Positions 1 to 8,975 of a DNA stretch of 64,000 nucleotides are shown here, one piece after another (positions within the stretch are counted from its first letter, which is position 1; every line of letters begins with the position of its first letter). Both the position numbers and the translations under genes were made by a program. The DNA comes from Mycobacterium sp. DL440. GTDB taxonomy: Bacteria > Actinomycetota > Actinomycetes > Mycobacteriales > Mycobacteriaceae. The notes beneath the pieces are model-generated. The model had not been told where the DNA came from. It ran no database searches and saw only the letters and a list, made by a program, of their open reading frames with translations. The stretch lies in assembly GCF_011745145.1 (NCBI RefSeq), contig NZ_CP050191.1, positions 62,001-126,000 of the forward strand, read 5' to 3'.

Positions 1-50
1 TGGCTATCAGCCAGCTCTACATCATGTTGTTCCCCCGGGTCGGGCTGTGA
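1..50 (+). CDS. yrbEA: YrbE-family Mce permease (yrbEA), 3' end only
   Basis: Only the last 15 codons lie in the window, in the frame beginning at base 3 and ending with TGA at 48-50. The residues read AISQLYIMLFPRVGL, which fits the C-terminus of the first YrbE (MlaE-type) permease of mce operons. It sits one base before the next permease gene, the usual yrbEA-yrbEB arrangement. The two YrbE proteins form the inner-membrane channel of the Mce lipid importer. The assignment rests on the operon position plus this short tail. Confidence 0.8.
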   Translation, partial: AISQLYIMLFPRVGL

Positions 51-51
51 C

Positions 52-909
52 ATGACGGCCTCGACATTCGTCCCACCATTGCTCGCACCGTGGGTGCGGC
101 TGTACAAGCGGGCGTCGGCGCCGGTGATGCGGCTGGGGCACATGATGGTGTTCTTCGTCCGGGCACTGACAGCGGTACCGATCGTGCTGCGGCACTACCG
201 GGGGGAGTTCGTCCGGCTGCTCTCCGACATCGCCTGGGGCAATGGCTCACTCGTGGTCGGTGGCGGCACCGTCGGCGTGGCGGTGGTGCTGGGCATCACC
301 ATGGGCGCGCTCGTCGGCATCGAGGGATACAACTTCCTCGATCTCCTCGGGCTCGGGCCGGCCACCGGCATCATCTCGTCGTTGGTGAACACCCGTGAGC
401 TGGCGCCGATCGCCGCCTCGCTGGCCTTCGCAACACAGGCCGGCTGCCGGTTCACCGCACAGCTGGGGTCGATGCGCATCGCCGAGGAGATCGACGCGCT
501 CGATGCCATCGCGATCCGTCCGATTCCGTATCTGGTCACCACGCGGCTGATGTCCGCGGTGGTCGCGGTGATCCCGCTCTATGCCCTCTGCCTGGCGGTC
601 AGCTATCTGACCACCCAGGTGGTCGTGTTCCTGATCAGCGGCGGCTCGACCGGTTCCTATATGCATTACTTCACCCTCATGCTGTCCGGGCAGGACATCC
701 TCTACTCGGTGCTGAAGGCGGTCATCTTCGTGTGGATCGCCTCCACCGTGCAGTGCTACTACGGGTTCTACGCCTCGGGCGGACCGGTGGGCGTGGGCGT
801 GGCCGCCGGCCATGCCATGCGGGCCAGCATCACCGTGGTGGTCATCGTGAACATGCTGCTCACCATGGCGCTGTGGACGGTCGATTCAGGAGCGAGGTTC
901 GGCGGCTAG
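52..909 (+). CDS. yrbEB: YrbE-family Mce permease (yrbEB)
   Basis: This 285-aa protein is an MlaE/YrbE-type permease. It has an amphipathic N-terminus, several hydrophobic membrane segments and the conserved family core around SLVNTRELAPIAASLAFATQAGCRFTAQLG and the EEIDALDA motif. With YrbEA it is expected to form the membrane part of an Mce ABC importer; the ATPase is encoded elsewhere in mycobacterial genomes. ATG 52 lies one base after the yrbEA stop, and its own stop is directly followed by the mceA ATG, so the genes are translationally coupled. Confidence 0.95.
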   Translation: MTASTFVPPLLAPWVRLYKRASAPVMRLGHMMVFFVRALTAVPIVLRHYRGEFVRLLSDIAWGNGSLVVGGGTVGVAVVLGITMGALVGIEGYNFLDLLGLGPATGIISSLVNTRELAPIAASLAFATQAGCRFTAQLGSMRIAEEIDALDAIAIRPIPYLVTTRLMSAVVAVIPLYALCLAVSYLTTQVVVFLISGGSTGSYMHYFTLMLSGQDILYSVLKAVIFVWIASTVQCYYGFYASGGPVGVGVAAGHAMRASITVVVIVNMLLTMALWTVDSGARFGG

Positions 910-2580
910 ATGGGTAACTCGCTGGAAACCGACGGGCGTGGGCCGTCCGACCAACAGCTGCTCGGCTGTGGTGCCGCGGTTCTCGTTGTGGCAGCGCTGG
1001 TTTCGACGGTCCTGCTGGTGAAGGCGACCGGGCGTCTCGACGCCCGGGTGCCGGTGGTGGCCGCCCTGATCAATGTCGGCGACGGTTTGCCGCAGCGGTC
1101 CGACGTCAAATATCACGGCGTACTCGTCGGGATGGTCGACGATGTCGTCCCGGCCGCCAACGGCGATCCCAACTTCGTCCACATCGACCTCAAACCCGAA
1201 TACGCGGGCTCCATTCCGAATACGGTGACCGCACGTGTGGTGCCCAGCAACGTCTTCGCGGTGTCGTCGGTGCAACTGGTCGACCACGCCGGCGGCCCGG
1301 CAAATGGTTCGAGTCCGGGCGCAGCGATCGCTGCCGGCGCCCAGATCCCCGAGGACACCGAACTGCCGACGGTGCTGTTCCAGACCACGATCAGCAAGCT
1401 GCGCGACGTGCTGGCCGCGACCGGACGCGGTCGCGAGGACAAGACGGTGGGCATCCTGGCCGCAGTGAACGCCGCGACCGAGAACCGTCGAACGGAATTG
1501 CTCAACAGCGGAGCGCAATTGAACCGACTGATCGATCAGCTCGACGCGATTGTGGCGACGGAACCGGGCCCGACGACCGTATCGGCACTTGTCGACGCCA
1601 CGCGCGGCCTGCAGCAGACCGCGCCGGATCTGCTCGACGCACTGCACAAGGCCGTGCAGCCGATGCAGACACTCGTTGAGCAACGCTCACAGCTCACCGC
1701 ACTGATCAACGGTGGCATCAACACGACGGACACCACTCACACCTCGTTGGCCAACCACTCCGACCAGTTGGTGAAGATCACCTCCGAAATGACTCCAGTG
1801 GTAGGGGAATTGGCCCAGTCCTCAGACAACTGGGTCCCGGCCTTCGTCAAGCTCAACCAGCTCTCCACCAAGTTCTTCGACAACGTGTGGATGCCCGATC
1901 ATGACTTCGGCAATATGCGAGTGAATCTGTCGTTCACGCCGAGCTACACCTACACCCGAGCCGATTGCCCGCAATACGCCGGACTCAAGGGGCCCAGTTG
2001 CTTCACCGCACCACTGGTGCCGACCCGGCCGTCGCTGCCGGACGTATTGCTGCCGCAGAACTATCAACCGCCGGCCGATCTCGTGCCCCCGCAGGGCACC
2101 GTGGTGGGGCCGAACGGAAACCTGGTCGCGGTCGGTCCGCCGTTGGTGAACCCGAATCCTGACCTGTCCGACCCGAATCCGCCGCTGCCGCCGTGGATGC
2201 CGCCGTCCGGGCCGGTGCCGGGGACCGCGAATCCCGCGCTGATGCCGACGCCGCCCCCGCCGGTGCTGCTGTCGCCGGTCGCGCCGGTGGCACCCCGACC
2301 GCCCAACTCGCCGCCTGCAGCGTCGGTGCCAGGATCGGCCCCAGGGCCCGCACCAGCGCCCGCCGGCCCACTGCTGCCTGCCGAGGCCGCGCCGGCGTCC
2401 TTCGGCGGCAACGTCGGGCCGGTCGGTAGTCCGCAGGAACGCGCGGCGCTGAGCGTGGCAACCGGCCAGCCGGCCAGTGTCGCCACCCAATTGTTGCTCG
2501 GGCCGGTTGCTCGGGGTACGACGGTGTCGGTCTCGGACAGTCAGGCGGCAGACCTAGTTCCATCCGGGGGGCCTCGATGA
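910..2580 (+). CDS. mceA: Mce-family protein MceA with long proline-rich tail
   Basis: First Mce subunit, 556 aa. A membrane anchor near residues 16-36 is followed by one MCE (MlaD-like) domain, with NVGDGLPQRSDVKYHGVLVG near its start, and then a helical region. MceA-F are thought to build a periplasm-spanning tube that carries lipids to the YrbE permease. Roughly the last 190 residues are rich in Pro, Ala and Gly and look disordered, which makes the protein longer than many MceA proteins. Start ATG 910 abuts the yrbEB stop. The mce paralogue number (mce1, mce3, mce4 and so on) cannot be decided from this sequence. Confidence 0.93.
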   Translation: MGNSLETDGRGPSDQQLLGCGAAVLVVAALVSTVLLVKATGRLDARVPVVAALINVGDGLPQRSDVKYHGVLVGMVDDVVPAANGDPNFVHIDLKPEYAGSIPNTVTARVVPSNVFAVSSVQLVDHAGGPANGSSPGAAIAAGAQIPEDTELPTVLFQTTISKLRDVLAATGRGREDKTVGILAAVNAATENRRTELLNSGAQLNRLIDQLDAIVATEPGPTTVSALVDATRGLQQTAPDLLDALHKAVQPMQTLVEQRSQLTALINGGINTTDTTHTSLANHSDQLVKITSEMTPVVGELAQSSDNWVPAFVKLNQLSTKFFDNVWMPDHDFGNMRVNLSFTPSYTYTRADCPQYAGLKGPSCFTAPLVPTRPSLPDVLLPQNYQPPADLVPPQGTVVGPNGNLVAVGPPLVNPNPDLSDPNPPLPPWMPPSGPVPGTANPALMPTPPPPVLLSPVAPVAPRPPNSPPAASVPGSAPGPAPAPAGPLLPAEAAPASFGGNVGPVGSPQERAALSVATGQPASVATQLLLGPVARGTTVSVSDSQAADLVPSGGPR

Positions 2581-3632
2581 AATACCGCGGAGCAATGATC
2601 GGTCTGTCGCTGTTCATGGTGGCGGCGCTGGTTTTGACTTGGCTGGTGTACGTCACGCTGCGCCGTGACGTCGCAGGCAAGACCACCCCGTATGCCGCAC
2701 TGTTCACCGATGTGTTCGGCCTACGCGACGGTGACGACGTCCGCATGGCCGGGGTTCGAGTCGGCCGCGTCGAGAAGATCGAACTGGACGGCCCGTTGGC
2801 GAAGGTGTCGTTCGTGGTGCAGAACGACCAGCAGTTGTTGGGCACCACTGTTGCATCGGTGACCTACCAGAACATCGTCGGCCAGCGCTATCTCGGGCTT
2901 TCGCTCGGCAAGGTGGGCGAACCGGGCGTGCTTCCCGCGGGTGCGGTCATCCCCGTCGAACGCACCGATCCCTCGTTCGACGTGGGCACCCTGCTCAACG
3001 GGTACGAACCCTTGTTCAGCGTGCTCAACCCGCGTGATGCCGACAACCTGACCCAGGGGGTGATCTCCTCGCTGCAGGGCGACAACGCCTCGATCGCTGC
3101 ACTCGTCGATCAGACCGCGCAGTTGACCGATTCCTTTGCCGGGCGCGACGAGGAACTCGGTCAGGTGATCAACGACCTCAACACGGTGGCCCAGAACCTG
3201 GCCAGGCACAACGACAGCCTGGATCGGGTCATCACCGAAACCCGGGGAATAGTAAGTACTTTCGATGCTCGACGGCCGGAGATGGTGGAGTCGATAGGCT
3301 CCATCTCGCGAGTGGTCCGCCAATTGTCCACCATCACCGACGAGGTTTACCCCTCACTGAACGAACTCGTCACCCGTGAACCTGGCTTCGCCCAGCACAT
3401 GGTCAGCATCGAGCCCCAGCTGGCATTCACCGGTGCGAACCTGCCGCTGTTGCTCAAGGGATTCGCCCGGATCACCAACGAAGGGGCCTACGCGAACTCC
3501 TATGCCTGCGACCTGAATGCGACGGGATTCTTCCCCGGGCTCAACGACGTGACACCGATCATCGTGGACGCCGCAACACCCGGGAACAAGGCCGCGTACA
3601 GCCCGAGATGCAGGAATATGGCCAATGGTTGA
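2577..3632 (+). CDS. mceB: Mce-family protein MceB
   Basis: A 351-aa Mce subunit with an N-terminal membrane segment (LSLFMVAALVLTWLVYVTL), an MCE domain (FTDVFGLRDGDDVRMAGVRVGRV) and a helical C-terminal part. It overlaps mceA by four bases (ATGA), so translation is coupled. It belongs to the lipid-transfer tube of the Mce system. The C-terminal Cys pair (CDLNATGF and PRCRNMANG) matches the usual MceB end. Confidence 0.93.
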   Translation: MKYRGAMIGLSLFMVAALVLTWLVYVTLRRDVAGKTTPYAALFTDVFGLRDGDDVRMAGVRVGRVEKIELDGPLAKVSFVVQNDQQLLGTTVASVTYQNIVGQRYLGLSLGKVGEPGVLPAGAVIPVERTDPSFDVGTLLNGYEPLFSVLNPRDADNLTQGVISSLQGDNASIAALVDQTAQLTDSFAGRDEELGQVINDLNTVAQNLARHNDSLDRVITETRGIVSTFDARRPEMVESIGSISRVVRQLSTITDEVYPSLNELVTREPGFAQHMVSIEPQLAFTGANLPLLLKGFARITNEGAYANSYACDLNATGFFPGLNDVTPIIVDAATPGNKAAYSPRCRNMANG

Positions 3633-4662
3633 GCAACAGAAGAAGCGGCGCAGGCCGCTGGAGAGCTATAGCCGAACCCGGCTCGGGATCATTGCGATCA
3701 TGGTCGTCAGTGCCCTGATCGGGGCGATGCTGATCGTCAAGGTGGCCGATATCGGCTACCGCAAATACACCGCGCAATTCCTGCAGGCCGCCGCACTCAA
3801 GCCGGGCAACCCGATCACCGTAGCCGGGCTCCCGGTGGGCGAGGTGGTGAGCATGAAGCTGGCCGGCGACCATGTCGAGGCCAAACTCAAAGTGCGCAAG
3901 AACATTCCGCTGGGCAAGGACTCGCGGGCGGTCATCAAGATCACCACCATCTTGGGTTCCCGATACCTTTCGCTGCAGCCCGCCGGTGAGGGCGCACTAC
4001 CCAACGGCAATTTTGACCTCACCCATACCGAGGTGCCCTACGATCTGCAGGAAGCGCTGGCAGACGTCACCACTACCTTTGAACAGGTCGACTCCGACAA
4101 GTTCGCCGAGTCGCTGGGCATCCTGGGGCACCAGCTCAACGGGCTACCCGAGATCGTGCCGCGGGCGCTGCAGAACACCCATACCTTGGCGCGGATCATC
4201 TCGGCCCGGCGTGATCAGCTGGGCACGATGTTGCAGACCACGGAGGTGGTCAGCAACACCCTGCGCCGCCAGCAGTCGACCATCGGCAGCCTCGTCAACC
4301 AGGGCAACGATCTGGTCGGCGAGTTCGTCATGCGCCGAGCTTCATTCCAGGCGATGCTGGCGTCCTTGACCAATCTCGTCGAGACCCTCAGCAGCATTGT
4401 CATCGACGACCGGCCCGAACTTGAGGCACTGCTCACCAACATTCGTGAGCTGTCGGACATGTTGGGACAGCATGACGACATGCTGCGCAGTTTCCTGCAA
4501 ACCGCTCCGGTGACCCTGCGCGGGCTCGCCAACGCCACGGGCACCGGCAACGCGGCGGACCTCAACGTCAGCAACGGTCTGTTGGTCGACTCTTGGATGT
4601 GTGCGATCAGCGGGCGTGCCAAGCAGTTCGGCATGATCGAATACCTCAAGGACTGCAAATGA
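3625..4662 (+). CDS. mceC: Mce-family protein MceC
   Basis: A 345-aa Mce subunit: short basic N-terminus, one membrane segment (LGIIAIMVVSALIGAMLIV), then an MCE domain (AAALKPGNPITVAGLPVGEVV) and a helical segment. It overlaps mceB by eight bases. It ends in DCK and lacks a Pro-rich tail. Family membership is clear; its specific lipid is unknown. Confidence 0.93.
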   Translation: MVEQQKKRRRPLESYSRTRLGIIAIMVVSALIGAMLIVKVADIGYRKYTAQFLQAAALKPGNPITVAGLPVGEVVSMKLAGDHVEAKLKVRKNIPLGKDSRAVIKITTILGSRYLSLQPAGEGALPNGNFDLTHTEVPYDLQEALADVTTTFEQVDSDKFAESLGILGHQLNGLPEIVPRALQNTHTLARIISARRDQLGTMLQTTEVVSNTLRRQQSTIGSLVNQGNDLVGEFVMRRASFQAMLASLTNLVETLSSIVIDDRPELEALLTNIRELSDMLGQHDDMLRSFLQTAPVTLRGLANATGTGNAADLNVSNGLLVDSWMCAISGRAKQFGMIEYLKDCK

Positions 4663-4681
4663 GCTTCGCAGGAACTGCAAA

Positions 4682-5800
4682 ATGAGCCGCAGCAGAAACA
4701 GACTCTTGGCGCTGGTGTCGGTGGGCGTGCTAGCCCTGGCCGCGGTGGCCGGCGCCGGCTGGTGGTATCTCAAGGACCTGACAAACACCATCACGGTGAC
4801 CGCCCAGTTCGACAGTGCCGCAGGGCTTTATGAAGGCAATACGGTTGCGGTGCTCGGTATGCAGGTCGGGAAGGTCACCAGGATCGTCCCCAAGGGCGGG
4901 TATGTGGAGGTTGAGTTCACCGTCGACAAAGATGTGCAGCTTCCGCACGATGTCCAGGCCGTCACGGTGTCCAATTCGATCCTGACCGACCGACAGATCG
5001 AACTGACCCCGCCCTATCGCGGCGGACCGACGCTGCAGAACCACGCCACCATCGGGCTCAACCGCACCAAGACTCCGGTGGAATTCGCCCGGGTGCTCGA
5101 CGTATTGGACAAGCTGTCGGCATCCCTGAAGGGTGACGGAAAGGGCAACGGGCCGATCGCCGAAGTTGTCAATGCCAGCGCAGCGATCGCCGATGGCAAC
5201 GGCCAAGAGATGAAGGATGCCCTTGGTGAACTGTCCAATGCTCTGCGGCTGAGCGCCGACAAAGGCGCGGTGACCCGCGATCAACTCACCACCATCGTGC
5301 GCAATCTCAGCTCGCTGTTTCAGGCCGCGGCCAACAACGATGCCACCCTGCGTGAGTTCGGTTCTGCGGTCCGCCAACTCAGCCAGATCCTGGCCGATGA
5401 GAATTTCGGCACCGGCACAACCGGCAAGAAGCTCAACCAGGTCGTCACCCAGGTTGGTGAGGTGCTGCAGGCCCACCGCGATGAGATCAAGCAGATCGTG
5501 CTCAACGGCAACACGGCTACCGGAACCTTTGTCGACCACCGGCGTGATCTGGCCGAGCTCCTCGACGTCGCCCCGATGACACTGGACAACCTCTACAACA
5601 TCGTCGACCAGAACAACGGTGCGGCACGAGTGCACGTGCTGGTCGACAAGGTGTTGTTCGATTCGCAAACCGTCAAGGAGGTGTGCAACATGATGGGGCT
5701 GCGGCAACTGGGGTGCAGCACCGGGACGGTGCAGGATTTCGGACCGGACTTCGGGCTCACCTCTGTCCTCGACGGCATGGCGGCGATGGGGCAGAAATGA
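4682..5800 (+). CDS. mceD: Mce-family protein MceD
   Basis: A 372-aa Mce subunit with an N-terminal hydrophobic anchor (LLALVSVGVLALAAVAGAGWWYL) and an MCE domain (AQFDSAAGLYEGNTVAVLGMQVGKV) followed by coiled-coil-like helices. It starts 20 bases after the mceC stop rather than overlapping it, although an ATGA overlap is also present at 4659-4662. The C-terminal Cys residues (VKEVCNMMGLRQLGC) are typical of this subunit. Confidence 0.92.
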   Translation: MSRSRNRLLALVSVGVLALAAVAGAGWWYLKDLTNTITVTAQFDSAAGLYEGNTVAVLGMQVGKVTRIVPKGGYVEVEFTVDKDVQLPHDVQAVTVSNSILTDRQIELTPPYRGGPTLQNHATIGLNRTKTPVEFARVLDVLDKLSASLKGDGKGNGPIAEVVNASAAIADGNGQEMKDALGELSNALRLSADKGAVTRDQLTTIVRNLSSLFQAAANNDATLREFGSAVRQLSQILADENFGTGTTGKKLNQVVTQVGEVLQAHRDEIKQIVLNGNTATGTFVDHRRDLAELLDVAPMTLDNLYNIVDQNNGAARVHVLVDKVLFDSQTVKEVCNMMGLRQLGCSTGTVQDFGPDFGLTSVLDGMAAMGQK

Positions 5801-6996
5801 TCAAACCGGTGCGTAAATACGTTCTGCCTGTGGTGATGACGGCGTGCCTGACCATTTCGGGGTGTGCCTCCGAGGGCCTGGCCAGCCTGCCGCTGCCCGC
5901 GCCCGGGGTGGGCTCGGGCGGCTACCGGCTGACCGCGATATTCTCCAACGCGTTGAACCTGCCGGCCAGCGCCAAGGTGAAATTGGCCGGTGCCGACGTA
6001 GGCGAGGTCGATTCGATGGTGGCCCACGACTACACCGCGGTGACTACGCTGCGCATCATGGACGGTGTGCGCCTGCCAAAGGGCACCACCGCCGAATTGC
6101 GTTCGGCCACACCGCTCGGCGACGTGTTCGTCTCGGTTCGCCCACCCACCCCGGTTGATCCGAATGCTCCGCTGCTCAAGAACGGTGACGTCATCGGCCT
6201 GGATTCGACGCGGGCCGCTGCGACCGTCGAGTCGCTGCTGGGTTCGGCGGCGATTCTGGTCAACGGCGGTGCGGTACGCAACTTCACCAACATCATCAAT
6301 GGACTGGGCAAGGCCACCGGCAATCAGGGCGAGGCTTTCGGCACCCTCATCTCCAAGACCAATCACACGCTCGGCACGCTCAACGCACGTTCCGAGGAAC
6401 TGGACACCGCGATGTCGGAGACCTCGAAGCTGCTGGGTCAGATCGACGAGAAGAACCAGACCGTCAGCGAACTGATGGATCAGGCCGCCCCGGCCACCCA
6501 GGTCCTGTCCGAACACACCACACAGATCGCCGATCTCATCGCACAGATCGGTGACACCTCCGAGCAGCTGCGTAAGTTCCCGTCGATCGCCGGTACCGAC
6601 ACCAGCGGCCGCAGTGTGATCGCCGACGCCAACAAGGTCGCCGGAGCCTGGAACGATGTGGCCCTGGCTCCGGATGCCACCCTGTACGCGCTCAACCGGT
6701 TGATGCCGCCGATCGTGAAGAGCATGCCGAGCAATGCGTGGTCGACCAGAGCGAGCATCGACCGGTTGGTTCTCGGTTCGATTCCCGACATCGGGTTCGC
6801 CGGTGATCCCGGTTTGCACGGACCCAAGCGCTATAACTGGCATCAGCTGGTCGGCTCGCTGCAGTACACCTTGCTGCGGTTGCAAGAGCGGGTGGTGGGA
6901 CGTGGGCCGGGCGTGCCGCAGATGCCGGTGATTCCGAGCCCGACAGAGCCCGGCGAGATTGTGCCGGCGCCCGCCCCTGCCGAGGCCCCACGATGA
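5797..6996 (+). CDS. mceE: Mce-family lipoprotein MceE
   Basis: This is the lipoprotein subunit of the Mce complex, 399 aa. ATG 5797 is chosen because it overlaps the mceD stop (ATGA) and gives a signal peptide with a lipobox, LTISGC, near residues 18-23. An in-frame start further upstream would bury the signal peptide. The MCE domain follows (FSNALNLPASAKVKLAGADVGEV). The lipid anchor would place it on the outer face of the plasma membrane. It overlaps mceF by four bases. Confidence 0.93.
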   Translation: MIKPVRKYVLPVVMTACLTISGCASEGLASLPLPAPGVGSGGYRLTAIFSNALNLPASAKVKLAGADVGEVDSMVAHDYTAVTTLRIMDGVRLPKGTTAELRSATPLGDVFVSVRPPTPVDPNAPLLKNGDVIGLDSTRAAATVESLLGSAAILVNGGAVRNFTNIINGLGKATGNQGEAFGTLISKTNHTLGTLNARSEELDTAMSETSKLLGQIDEKNQTVSELMDQAAPATQVLSEHTTQIADLIAQIGDTSEQLRKFPSIAGTDTSGRSVIADANKVAGAWNDVALAPDATLYALNRLMPPIVKSMPSNAWSTRASIDRLVLGSIPDIGFAGDPGLHGPKRYNWHQLVGSLQYTLLRLQERVVGRGPGVPQMPVIPSPTEPGEIVPAPAPAEAPR

Positions 6997-8243
6997 TCGA
7001 CTCGCTGGCGAATGTCGTGGTCCGGCTGGTCCGGTTCGGTTATCAACGAAAGGCCTGGCTATCAGCCGGTGCTCTGGTGATGACCTTGGTGGTGGCCGCT
7101 GCCTACCTGATGATCGGGGCGCTGCGGGTCAAACCGTTCGACTCCAGCTACCGCATCACCATCGAGTTGCCGGAATCGGCCGGCCTGCTGCCCAATCAGG
7201 ACGTCACCTTGCGCGGCGTGCAGGTCGGGCGGGTGGAACGGCTGGATATCACGCCGACCGGCGTCAAGGCGGTCGTGAATGTGAGCTCGGCAGTGCCGAT
7301 CCCGAAGTCCAGTGACGTCCGGGTGTCGGGGTTGTCCCCGGCCGGCGAGCAGTACATCGACTTCATGGCGAATTCGAGTGAGGGGCCGTTCCTGTCCGAC
7401 GGCAGTGTGATCGGCCTGGGCAAGGCCACGGTGCCGGTCAGTCTGGCTCAGCTGCTGGCTGACGCCGACGGCGCGCTGGCCCAGGTCGACGTCGAGAAAC
7501 TCAAGGTGATCCGCAAAGAACTGAGCATGTCGCAGGCCGGCCCCGGCAAGCTCGCCGATGTCATCGACGGCGGCACGTTCCTGCTGTCGACGCTGGACTC
7601 GGTGCTGCCCGAGACTGCGAGCATATTGCGCACCAGCCGAGTGGTTTTCAGCCTGGCCGCAGACAAGAACGCCGGCATCGCGGTGGCCTCGCAGAACTTG
7701 AGCTCCACGTTCGACGGGATCAACCGGATGCGCGACGGCTTCCGCCGGCTGACGAACGAGACTCCCGGAGCCCTGACCTCGGTCGACAACCTGTTCGCCG
7801 ACAACTCCGACACCATGGTGCAGCTTCTCGGAAGTCTGGCCAACACATCGCAACTGCTGTATCTGCGGGTGCCCGCGCTGCATGCCTTGTTCCCGAACTA
7901 CCGCACCTCGGTACTCGATGCGATCGGCAGTGTCATGCATGACAACGGGCTGTGGGCCACCGGCGAAATCTACCCGCGCTACACCTGCGACTACGGGACA
8001 CCGCGCCGGCCACCATCGTCAGCCGACTACCCAGAGCCCTACATGTACACCTACTGCCGTGACGACCATCCCGGTGTCCTCGTCCGCGGCGCCAAGAATG
8101 CGCCGCGCCCGGCCGGCGACGATACCGCCGGGCCCCCACCCGGTGCGGACCTGGGGCGCACCACCGACCCGACGCCCAGAGGGCGCTACTCGATTCCGAC
8201 TCCCTACGGCGGCCCGACCCTGCCGATCGAACCGCCCCGCTAA
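6993..8243 (+). CDS. mceF: Mce-family protein MceF
   Basis: Last Mce subunit, 416 aa, with an N-terminal membrane segment (GALVMTLVVAAAYLMIG), an MCE domain (LPESAGLLPNQDVTLRGVQVGRV, later VRVSGLSPAGEQYIDF) and a helical region. The C-terminal part holds conserved Cys-containing segments (YPRYTCDYG, YTYCRD) before a Pro-rich end. ATG 6993 overlaps the mceE stop by four bases. This completes an mceA-F set. Confidence 0.93.
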   Translation: MIDSLANVVVRLVRFGYQRKAWLSAGALVMTLVVAAAYLMIGALRVKPFDSSYRITIELPESAGLLPNQDVTLRGVQVGRVERLDITPTGVKAVVNVSSAVPIPKSSDVRVSGLSPAGEQYIDFMANSSEGPFLSDGSVIGLGKATVPVSLAQLLADADGALAQVDVEKLKVIRKELSMSQAGPGKLADVIDGGTFLLSTLDSVLPETASILRTSRVVFSLAADKNAGIAVASQNLSSTFDGINRMRDGFRRLTNETPGALTSVDNLFADNSDTMVQLLGSLANTSQLLYLRVPALHALFPNYRTSVLDAIGSVMHDNGLWATGEIYPRYTCDYGTPRRPPSSADYPEPYMYTYCRDDHPGVLVRGAKNAPRPAGDDTAGPPPGADLGRTTDPTPRGRYSIPTPYGGPTLPIEPPR

Positions 8244-8273
8244 ACCACCCAACCTCACCCAAAGGAGATGACG

Positions 8274-8966
8274 GTGACCGTGACAGCTGACAAGCACACC
8301 GATGAAGAGAAGGCCGAAACCGTCGACGACGCAATCGGTATCGAAGAGACGGCCGAAGAGACTGTCGAGTCGGAGGCCGACGACGCCAAGGACATAGACA
8401 ACGACGAGTCCGAGACCGAATCCGAGTCGAAGGCCGACGCCGAAGAGGCGGCAGAGCCCGAGCCTGAGTCGGAGGGCAAGACACGGGGCTGGCGTCGCCC
8501 GGTACTCGTCGGCGCGGTTGCCGTCGTCTTTGTTGCCTCCCTGGCACTTTCCGGTTTCCTCGGCTGGCAGCTGTGGCAGACCAAGCAGGTCGCACAGGCC
8601 GGTCAGCAGGCACAGGATGCCGCGGTCAACTATGCCCAGATCTTGACGAGTATCGACTCCAACAAGGTCGACGAGAACTTCAACCAGGTGCTGGCCGGTG
8701 CCACCGGCGAGTTCAAGGACATGTACTCGCAGTCCAGTGTCCAACTGCGCCAGTTGCTCATCGACAACAAGGCCACCGCTCACGGCGTCGTCGTGCAATC
8801 GGCGGTGCAGTCGGCGAGCAAGGACAAGGTCGTCGTGTTGTTGTTCGTCGACCAGTCGGTGGCCAACAGCACCGTGCCCGATCCACGGATCGACCGCAGC
8901 CGCATCAAGATGACGATGGAGAAGGTCGACGGGCAGTGGCGGGCAAGCAAAGTGGAACTTCCCTGA
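8274..8966 (+). CDS. Mce-associated membrane protein (Mas type)
   Basis: A Mce-associated protein of about 230 aa. The first 75 residues are extremely acidic (runs of E and D), then comes one membrane segment (VLVGAVAVVFVASLALSGFLGW) and a C-terminal domain of the VirB8/NTF2-like Mas fold. GTG 8274 is preferred because the strong AAAGGAG at 8261-8267 sits six bases upstream; ATG 8268 is also in frame but almost touches that site. Mas proteins are encoded just after mceF in mycobacteria and are thought to stabilise the transporter. The acidic cytosolic tail is unusually long. Confidence 0.85.
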   Translation: MTVTADKHTDEEKAETVDDAIGIEETAEETVESEADDAKDIDNDESETESESKADAEEAAEPEPESEGKTRGWRRPVLVGAVAVVFVASLALSGFLGWQLWQTKQVAQAGQQAQDAAVNYAQILTSIDSNKVDENFNQVLAGATGEFKDMYSQSSVQLRQLLIDNKATAHGVVVQSAVQSASKDKVVVLLFVDQSVANSTVPDPRIDRSRIKMTMEKVDGQWRASKVELP

Positions 8967-8975
8967 GGTATTGAC

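Noticed and set aside
5683..5796. Upstream extension of MceE
   Set aside because: It would place 38 polar residues before the lipoprotein signal, and ATG 5797 overlaps the mceD stop as in the rest of the operon.
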